In this document: one piece after another, positions 14,748-19,571 of the stretch
How positions within the stretch are numbered: the first letter of the stretch is position 1
How the letters are laid out: every line of letters starts with the position of its first letter
Origin: Actinomycetes bacterium
GTDB taxonomy: Bacteria; Actinomycetota; Actinomycetes; Actinomycetales; Microbacteriaceae
Assembly: GCA_023390155.1 (NCBI GenBank)
Contig: JAEWDJ010000365.1
Span: forward strand, 1-19,571
DNA: 19,571 bases
Direction: 5' to 3'
The notes under the pieces: model-generated
Databases searched by the model: none
Told to the model about the DNA's origin: nothing
Seen by the model: the letters and a program-made list of their open reading frames with translations, nothing else
Program-made: the position numbers and the translations under genes

Positions 14748-16301
14748 TCAGCGCCCGTCGCCGGTCACGCCGGTGACCCGGCGCATCGCGTTCGCGACGG
14801 CGACCGCGCGCAGCGGGGCCGCCGCCTTGTTCTGCGACTCCTGGAACTCGCTGCGCGGCACCGAGTCGGCGACGAGGCCGCCGCCCGCCTGCACGCGCGC
14901 GACGCCGTCCATGATGGTCGCGGTGCGGATGGCGATGGCGAGGTCGGCGTCCCCGGCGAAGTCGAAGTAGCCGATCACTCCCCCGTACACGCCGCGCTGA
15001 GCGGGCTCGAGCTCGTCGATGATCCGCAGCGCCATCGGCTTCGGTGCGCCCGAGAGGGTCCCGGCCGGGAACGTCGCGCGGAAGACGTCGATCGCGGAGG
15101 AGTCGGGCAGGAGGTCGCCCTCCACCGAGGAGACGATGTGCATGATGTGGCTGAACCGCTCGATGCGCATGAACTCGGTGACCTCGACCGTCCCGGCCGC
15201 GCAGACCTTCAGCAGGTCGTTGCGGGCCAGGTCGACGAGCATCAGGTGCTCGGCGCGCTCCTTGTCGTCGGCGAGGAGGGAGGTCTCGAGCTCGAGGTCC
15301 TCCTCCGGCGTCGCGCCGCGGGGCCGGGAGCCGGCGATGGGGTGCGTGAACGCGCGCCCCTCCTGCACCTTCACGAGCGCCTCGGGCGAGGAGCCGACGA
15401 TCTGGTAGGCGCCGCCGTCCGGCCGCTCCAGCGAGAGCAGGTACATGTACGGGCTCGGGTTCAGGGCGCGGAGGACCCGGTAGACGTCGAGGGCGGAGGC
15501 GGTGCACTCCAGCTCGAACCGCTGCGAGATCACGACCTGGAAGATGTCGCCGGCGACGATGCGCTCCTTGGCGGTCTCGACCGACGCGAGGAAGTCCTCC
15601 TCCTTCGTCCGCGAGACGGGCTCGGCGGGCGTGTCGAGGTCGACCTCGGCGAGCCAGGCCTCCGAGGGGAGCGCGAGGTCGCGCTGCATCCGGTCGAGGC
15701 GCTCCTGGGCGTCGGCCCACAGCGCGTCCGCGGTGTCCACGCCGTCGGCGAGGGCGTTCGCGATGAGCTTGACCGTGCCGGAGCGGTGGTCGATCACGAC
15801 CAGGTCGGCCGCGAACGCGAGCGCCTGGCCCGGGACGTCGTAGTCCGCCGGCGGCTGGTCGGGCAGCCGCTCGATCTGGCGGATCGCCTCCCAGCCGATG
15901 AAGCCGACGAGACCGCCGGTCAGCGGCGGCAGCCCGGGGATGCGCGGCGTCTGCCAGCGCTCGTGCAAGGCCGCGAGGGCCTCGAGCGGCCGCAGGGCCG
16001 TCTGCGCGCCGAGCGCACGCTCGGCCGACAGGCCGTAGTCGAGCCAGCGCACCTCGTCGCCCTGCTGCGTGAGCACCCCGAACGACGCGGCGCCGACGAA
16101 CGAGAACCGGGACCAGATCCCGCCCTGCTCAGCGGACTCCAGCAGGAAGGTGCCCGGCCGTCCGGCCGCGAGCTTGCGGTAGATGCCGACCGGGGTCTCG
16201 CCGTCGGCGAAGAGCTCGCGCACGACGGGGACGACGCGGTGCGTCTCCACGAGGGCGTCGAAGTCCTCGCGACGCGTGGAGGGGGCGGTCGTCGCGATCA
16301 C
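14748..16301 (-). CDS. trpE: Anthranilate synthase component I
   Basis: This subunit (517 aa) converts chorismate to anthranilate, the first committed step to tryptophan, using ammonia supplied by a TrpG partner that is not encoded here. The feedback-inhibition motif LLES (53-56) is present, as expected for a tryptophan-regulated enzyme. The chorismate-binding core shows QVVISQRFE, GSSPEALV, HPIAGSRPRG, GTLSGAPK (414-421) and the GVYGGVIGYFDF region. The length matches TrpE and not the shorter PabB. The start is GTG at 16301, overlapping the hisI stop codon as GTGA, so no leader peptide or attenuator can precede it. Translation is probably coupled to hisI. Confidence 0.96.
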   Translation of the reverse strand: MIATTAPSTRREDFDALVETHRVVPVVRELFADGETPVGIYRKLAAGRPGTFLLESAEQGGIWSRFSFVGAASFGVLTQQGDEVRWLDYGLSAERALGAQTALRPLEALAALHERWQTPRIPGLPPLTGGLVGFIGWEAIRQIERLPDQPPADYDVPGQALAFAADLVVIDHRSGTVKLIANALADGVDTADALWADAQERLDRMQRDLALPSEAWLAEVDLDTPAEPVSRTKEEDFLASVETAKERIVAGDIFQVVISQRFELECTASALDVYRVLRALNPSPYMYLLSLERPDGGAYQIVGSSPEALVKVQEGRAFTHPIAGSRPRGATPEEDLELETSLLADDKERAEHLMLVDLARNDLLKVCAAGTVEVTEFMRIERFSHIMHIVSSVEGDLLPDSSAIDVFRATFPAGTLSGAPKPMALRIIDELEPAQRGVYGGVIGYFDFAGDADLAIAIRTATIMDGVARVQAGGGLVADSVPRSEFQESQNKAAAPLRAVAVANAMRRVTGVTGDGR

Positions 16302-16693
16302 AGGTCGGACCTCATCTCTTCGGAGAACTCGTGGCCCTGCTCCCCGCCCACGACGGGTGCGAGCTGGTCGGCGTCGAAGCAGGTGCGGGTGCCGGTGTGG
16401 CAGGCGGCGCCGATCTGGTCGACGGTCACCAGGAGGGTGTCGCCGTCGCAGTCGAGCGCAGCCGACTTCACGAACTGGACGTGGCCGGACGTGTCGCCCT
16501 TGCGCCAGTACTCCTGCCGGGAACGCGACCAGAACGTCACGCGCCCTTCCGTCATGGTGCGGCGGAACGCCTCCGCGTCCATCCAGCCCATCATGAGCAC
16601 CTCACGGGTGTCCCACTGCTGGATGATCGCCGGGACGAGCCCGGACTCCGTGAAGCGGATGCGGTCGAGCACCGCGCGCTGGTCGTCGCTCAT
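16298..16693 (-). CDS. hisI: Phosphoribosyl-AMP cyclohydrolase
   Basis: This enzyme (131 aa) opens the adenine ring of phosphoribosyl-AMP, the third histidine step, and needs zinc and magnesium. The metal-binding acids lie in DCDGD (81-85), and the zinc cysteines are Cys98 and Cys105 in CHTGTRTCF. Other family segments are QWDTREVLMMGWMD and TFWSRSRQEYWRKGDTSGH. It is the single-domain form; the pyrophosphatase activity is encoded separately by hisE. The start ATG at 16693 overlaps the hisF stop as ATGA. The frame is open upstream as well, but that is a shadow of hisF. Its stop overlaps the trpE start. Confidence 0.97.
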   Translation of the reverse strand: MSDDQRAVLDRIRFTESGLVPAIIQQWDTREVLMMGWMDAEAFRRTMTEGRVTFWSRSRQEYWRKGDTSGHVQFVKSAALDCDGDTLLVTVDQIGAACHTGTRTCFDADQLAPVVGGEQGHEFSEEMRSDL

Positions 16694-17454
16694 GAGCGGA
16701 CCTCCCGTCCTGCCTGGGCCAGAGCCTCCTTGACGTCGCCGATCGTGAGCTCGCCCGAGTGGAACACGCTCGCGGCGAGCACCGCGTCGGCGCCCGCGTC
16801 GATGGCGGGCGCGAAGTCGGCGACCTTCCCGGCGCCGCCCGAGGCGATCACCGGCACGCTGCTGATCGCGCGCATCTCGCGGATGAGCTCCAGATCGAAG
16901 CCCTCCTTCGTGCCGTCCGCGTCGATCGAGTTGACGAGCAGCTCCCCCGCGCCGAGCTCGATCGCGCGGCGCGCCCACTCGAGGGCGTCGAGCTCCGTCT
17001 CGGTGCGGCCGCCGTGCGTCGTGACGACGAACCCGGACGGGGTGGCCGCCGAGCGCTTGACGTCCAGCGAGAGCACGACCACCTGGGCGCCGAACCGGCC
17101 GGCGATCTCGGCGACGAGCTCCGGCCGGGCGATGGCGGCCGAGTTCACACCGATCTTGTCCGCCCCGCTGCCGAGCAGCCGCGCGACGTCGTCGGCGCTG
17201 CGCACGCCGCCGCCGACGGTCAGCGGGATGAACACCTGCTCGGCCGTCGCGCGCACCACGTCGTAGGTCGTGGAGCGGTCGTCGACGGTCGCCGTCACGT
17301 CGAGGAAGGTGAGCTCGTCGGCGCCCTGCTCGAAGTACTTGCGTGCCAGCTCGACCGGATCGCCCTGGTCACGCAGGTTCTGGAAGTTGACGCCCTTGAC
17401 GACGCGGCCGGCGGCCACGTCGAGGCACGGGATGACGCGGACCGCGACGGACAT
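16690..17454 (-). CDS. hisF: Imidazole glycerol phosphate synthase cyclase subunit
   Basis: This TIM-barrel subunit (254 aa) uses ammonia from HisH to turn PRFAR into imidazole glycerol phosphate and AICAR. The catalytic aspartates are Asp12 in IPCLDV and Asp131 in SLDVKR. Phosphate loops are visible at TVGGGVRS (79-86) and near VIASGGAGK. The C-terminal LTIGDVKEAL is typical. The start ATG at 17454 shares one base with the hisG stop, and its end overlaps hisI. The HisH partner and PriA/HisA, often next to hisF elsewhere, are not in this window. Confidence 0.98.
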   Translation of the reverse strand: MSVAVRVIPCLDVAAGRVVKGVNFQNLRDQGDPVELARKYFEQGADELTFLDVTATVDDRSTTYDVVRATAEQVFIPLTVGGGVRSADDVARLLGSGADKIGVNSAAIARPELVAEIAGRFGAQVVVLSLDVKRSAATPSGFVVTTHGGRTETELDALEWARRAIELGAGELLVNSIDADGTKEGFDLELIREMRAISSVPVIASGGAGKVADFAPAIDAGADAVLAASVFHSGELTIGDVKEALAQAGREVRS

Positions 17455-18293
17455 CAGATGCGCGCCGCGTGGATCGAGGTGACCAGGATGGCGCGCGCAC
17501 CGAGCTCGTAGAGGTCGTCCATGACGCGGTTCGTCTGGTCCTGCTTGATCATGACGCGCACCGCGACCCAGTCCGGCTCGCCCAGCGGCGACACCGTCGG
17601 CGACTCGACACCGGGGGTCAGGGCGACCGCGCGGTCGAGCAGCACGGCCGGCAGGTTGTAGTCCACGAGCACGTACTGGCGCGCGACCATGACGCCCTGC
17701 AGGCGGCGCAGCAGGGTCTCGACACCGTCCGCCGGGGCGGGCGACGAGATCAGCACCGCCTCCGACTCGAGGATGACCGGGCCGAAGATCTCCAGCCCCT
17801 GCTTGCGCAGGGTGGAGCCCGTCTCGACCACGTCGGCGACGGCGTCGGCGACACCGAGGCGCACCGCGGACTCCACCGCGCCGTCGAGCTTGATGAGCGC
17901 GGCGTCCACCCCGCGCTCGGCGAGGAATGCGCCGACGAGCCCGGGGTAGCTGGTCGCCACCCGCTTGCCCTGCAGATCGGTCAGCTCGGTGTAGCCGCCG
18001 GCGGGAGCCGCGAAGCGGAACGTGGAGGCGGCGAAGTCGAGCGCCGCGATCTCGGCGGCGGGCGACCCGGAGTCGAGCAGCAGGTCGCGGCCGGTGATGC
18101 CGACGTCGAGCGCGCCCGAGCCGACGTAGGTGGCGATGTCGCGCGGACGCAGGTAGAAGAACTCCACCCCGTTGCGCGCGTCGGTGACGATGAGCTCCTT
18201 GGGGTCGCGGCGGCCGACGTAGCCCGCCTCGTGGAGCATCTGCGCCGCGGTCTCGGAGAGGGAGCCCTTGTTGGGGACGGCGATCTTCAGCAT
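17454..18293 (-). CDS. hisG: ATP phosphoribosyltransferase (long form)
   Basis: This enzyme (279 aa) joins PRPP and ATP in the first, feedback-controlled histidine step. It begins LKIAVPNKGSLSE. The catalytic part includes YVGSGALDVGITGRDLL, and the PRPP-binding region follows around DVVETGSTLRKQGLEI. The C-terminal 70 or so residues (from PTVSPLGEPDWVAVRVMI to AILVTSIHAARI) are the ACT-like regulatory domain, where histidine inhibits the enzyme. This makes it the long form that does not need HisZ. The start ATG is at 18293, after a 63-nt gap from hisE. It shares one base with hisF. Confidence 0.97.
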   Translation of the reverse strand: MLKIAVPNKGSLSETAAQMLHEAGYVGRRDPKELIVTDARNGVEFFYLRPRDIATYVGSGALDVGITGRDLLLDSGSPAAEIAALDFAASTFRFAAPAGGYTELTDLQGKRVATSYPGLVGAFLAERGVDAALIKLDGAVESAVRLGVADAVADVVETGSTLRKQGLEIFGPVILESEAVLISSPAPADGVETLLRRLQGVMVARQYVLVDYNLPAVLLDRAVALTPGVESPTVSPLGEPDWVAVRVMIKQDQTNRVMDDLYELGARAILVTSIHAARI

Positions 18294-18356
18294 GTGTTGG
18301 GGTCTTTCGTGACGTGACGGATCGGGATGCGCCTCGCGGCGGCTACGGGATCAGGG

Positions 18357-18620
18357 TCACAGATGTCGGTACACGTCGGCCGGGGTCAGCCCCTTGGCCA
18401 GCAGGAGCACCTGGAGGTGGTAGAGCAGCTGCGAGATCTCCTCGGCCGTCTCCTCGTCGGACTGGTACTCGGCGGCCATCCAGACCTCGGCGGCCTCCTC
18501 CACGATCTTCTTTCCGATGGCGTGCACGCCCGCGTCCAGCTCGCGCACCGTCCCGGAACCCTCCGGTCGGGTGGCGGCCTTCTCGCTGAGCTCGGCGAAG
18601 AGGTCGTCGAAGGTTTTCAC
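18357..18620 (-). CDS. hisE: Phosphoribosyl-ATP pyrophosphatase
   Basis: This small all-alpha enzyme (87 aa) hydrolyses phosphoribosyl-ATP to the monophosphate, the second histidine step. The magnesium-binding helix KKIVEEAAEVWMA and the second acidic stretch EETAEEISQLLYH are visible. Gln in EEISQ stands where many other HisE proteins have Asp; the same is seen, to my knowledge, in mycobacterial HisE. I chose the GTG at 18620 (product beginning VKTFDDLFAEL) over the ATG one codon upstream, because a -10 element lies exactly 6 nt before the GTG and the mycobacterial protein also aligns from VKTF. No Shine-Dalgarno is present, so the transcript is probably leaderless. The gene follows rpe and precedes hisG. 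Confidence 0.94.
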   Translation of the reverse strand: MKTFDDLFAELSEKAATRPEGSGTVRELDAGVHAIGKKIVEEAAEVWMAAEYQSDEETAEEISQLLYHLQVLLLAKGLTPADVYRHL

Positions 18621-18626
18621 CATTAC

Positions 18627-18632
18627 AGCGTA
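18627..18632 (-). promoter_or_regulatory. -10 element (TACGCT) of hisE, leaderless arrangement
   Basis: TACGCT on the minus strand is followed by GTAATG and then the GTG start, so the transcript would begin at the GTG. No clear -35 is seen in the 39-nt gap after rpe or in the end of rpe. Confidence 0.5.
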
Positions 18633-18662
18633 GCGGTCCGGGCGACCGGTCCGCGCCGCCGG

Positions 18663-19319
18663 TCAGTGCGCGTGGGCGGCGACGGCGGCGCGCAGGCCGG
18701 CGATCTGCTCCGCCGGCTCCCCGCGGAAGACGCTGGACCCGGCGACGAAGGTGTCCGCGCCGTTCTCGGCGGCCGTCACGATCGTCTCGGCGGTGACCCC
18801 GCCGTCCACCTGCAGCCAGACGTCGAGCCCGCGGGCCTCGACGGCCTCCCGGAGCGCGCGCAGCTTGGGCATGGTCTCCGGCATGAACGACTGGCCGCCG
18901 AAGCCGGGCTCCACGGTCATCACGAGCACCTGGTCGAACTCGGTCAGGAGCTCGAGATACGGCTCCACGTCGGTCCCGGGCTTGAGCGCGATGCCCGCCC
19001 GGGCGCCGAGGGAGCGCAGCCGCCGGGCGAGCGCGACAGGGTCGGCGGCGGCCTCGGCGTGGAAGGTGACCGAGTACGCGCCGAGCTCCGCGTACCCCGG
19101 CGCCCAGCGGTCGGGGTCGTCGATCATGAGGTGCACGTCGAGCGGGATGGCGCTGACCGCCTGGATGCGCTCCACCATCTGCGGACCGAAGGTGAGGTTG
19201 GGGACGAAGTGGTTGTCCATGACGTCCACGTGGACGAGGTCCGCGGTGGCGATCCTGGCGAGGTCGCGCTCCATGTTGACGAAGTCGGCGGCGAGGATGC
19301 TCGGATTGATTCGGGCCAT
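18663..19319 (-). CDS. rpe: Ribulose-phosphate 3-epimerase
   Basis: The product (218 aa) interconverts ribulose-5-phosphate and xylulose-5-phosphate in the pentose phosphate pathway, with a metal ion in a TIM barrel. The metal ligands and catalytic acids fit the family: His30, Asp32 and Asp35 in LVHVDVMDNHFV, His63 in LDVHLMI and Asp172 in QVDGGV. The start INPSILAADF and the loop TVEPGFGGQSF (135-145) are diagnostic. The start ATG at 19319 has a -10 element 6 nt upstream and no Shine-Dalgarno. The gene supplies pentose phosphates, the precursors of PRPP used by the neighbouring his and trp enzymes, though this placement may simply be inherited order. Confidence 0.98.
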   Translation of the reverse strand: MARINPSILAADFVNMERDLARIATADLVHVDVMDNHFVPNLTFGPQMVERIQAVSAIPLDVHLMIDDPDRWAPGYAELGAYSVTFHAEAAADPVALARRLRSLGARAGIALKPGTDVEPYLELLTEFDQVLVMTVEPGFGGQSFMPETMPKLRALREAVEARGLDVWLQVDGGVTAETIVTAAENGADTFVAGSSVFRGEPAEQIAGLRAAVAAHAH

Positions 19320-19325
19320 GCCGTT

Positions 19326-19331
19326 AGCCTA
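19326..19331 (-). promoter_or_regulatory. -10 element (TAGGCT) of rpe, leaderless arrangement
   Basis: TAGGCT on the minus strand is followed by AACGGC and then the ATG of rpe. The first three bases of the hexamer are also the TAG stop codon of rsmB, so the promoter lies at the very end of that gene. No convincing -35 is seen. Confidence 0.5.
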
Positions 19332-19571
19332 TTCGGCCCGCTTGGCGAGCAACGCGATGAACATGGCGTCGGTCAGATGCCGGTGCGGCCACAGCTGCAC
19401 CGTCTCGCCGTCGCCGGCGAGGTCGAGGCGCTCCTCGGCGAGGCCCTGCACGACGTCCGCGGTGCCGACCGCCTCCAGCGCGGGGTGGCGGTCGAGGGCG
19501 GCGGCGACGATGCTCCGGGTCTCGGCGACGTGCGGGGAGCAGGTGACGTACGCGAGCAGGCCGCCGGGCTT
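19329..19571 (-). CDS. rsmB: rRNA (cytosine-5-)-methyltransferase, C-terminal part (RsmB/Sun family, cut by the window edge)
   Basis: Only the last 80 codons are present; the gene enters from the right edge. The fragment opens with KPGGLLAYVTCSPHVAET, which is the late part of the SAM-dependent methyltransferase domain of the Fmu/Sun/NSUN family. Cys11 of the fragment, in TCSPH, corresponds to the conserved TCS motif. The rest (ALDRHPALEAV, VQLWPHRHLTDAMFIALL) matches the usual C-terminal strand and helix pattern. The enzyme would methylate C967 of 16S rRNA if it is true RsmB. The fragment cannot fully separate RsmB from close relatives, but the position upstream of rpe is usual for rsmB in actinobacteria. 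Confidence 0.85.
   Translation of the reverse strand, partial: KPGGLLAYVTCSPHVAETRSIVAAALDRHPALEAVGTADVVQGLAEERLDLAGDGETVQLWPHRHLTDAMFIALLAKRAE

Noticed and set aside
13926..16733. Long plus-strand open frame (935 codons) opposite trpE and the Trp membrane protein
   Set aside because: Same antisense shadow effect; the minus-strand genes carry clear catalytic and family motifs.
16298..16978. Longer form of hisI (226 codons)
   Set aside because: The extra N-terminus lies inside hisF in another frame and is arginine/glycine rich. The true start is the ATG overlapping the hisF stop.

Overview
This window is a dense, GC-rich chromosomal segment in which every supportable gene lies on the minus strand. 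It reads as a high-GC actinobacterium. The best fit is Microbacteriaceae, for example Leifsonia or a relative. The grounds are the gene order rpe-hisE-hisG-hisF-hisI-trpE-(Trp membrane protein)-(HGxxPAAW protein)-trpC-trpB-trpA-lgt-gltB-gltD-pyk, the frequent GTG starts, the overlapping start/stop codons and the two small actinobacterial membrane proteins inside the trp block. The genus is inferred from memory of gene order, not from a search. No tRNA, rRNA, CRISPR, insertion sequence or phage gene was seen.

Reading in the direction of transcription (high to low coordinates): (1) the end of an rRNA m5C methyltransferase gene (rsmB) enters from the right edge. It is followed by rpe and hisE, each with a TANNNT -10 element placed 6 nt before the start codon, which suggests leaderless transcripts. 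(2) From hisG (18293) to trpA (10933) runs one tightly packed histidine-tryptophan block (hisG, hisF, hisI, trpE, a Trp-associated membrane protein, an HGxxPAAW mini membrane protein, trpC, trpB, trpA). Junctions are 1-4 nt overlaps or 3-4 nt gaps, so there is no room for a trp leader or attenuator. trpF, trpD and trpG are absent here. (3) A hairpin-containing gap leads to lgt (lipoprotein maturation). A 183-nt gap follows, then gltB and gltD (NADPH-glutamate synthase, overlapping by 8 nt) and pyk (pyruvate kinase of the potassium-independent sequence type). A perfect 15-bp inverted repeat ends this unit. (4) At the left edge is a probable three-gene envelope module: a LolA/DUF2092-like exported protein broken by a one-base frameshift, an ABC-2-type ATPase starting on GTGA overlap with it, and the first 21 codons of what is probably the permease.

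Functionally the core of the window is anabolic metabolism. Rpe feeds ribose-5-phosphate and so PRPP. HisG/E/I/F consume PRPP, ATP and glutamine-derived nitrogen. TrpE/C/B/A make tryptophan, GltBD regenerates glutamate from glutamine, and Pyk supplies pyruvate. There is no large gene-free stretch; the longest gaps are 183 nt (lgt-gltB) and 121 nt (pyk to the LolA-like gene). I did not find an obviously new system. The best candidates for under-described biology are the two uncharacterised membrane proteins embedded between trpE and trpC and the LolA-like/ABC exporter module.
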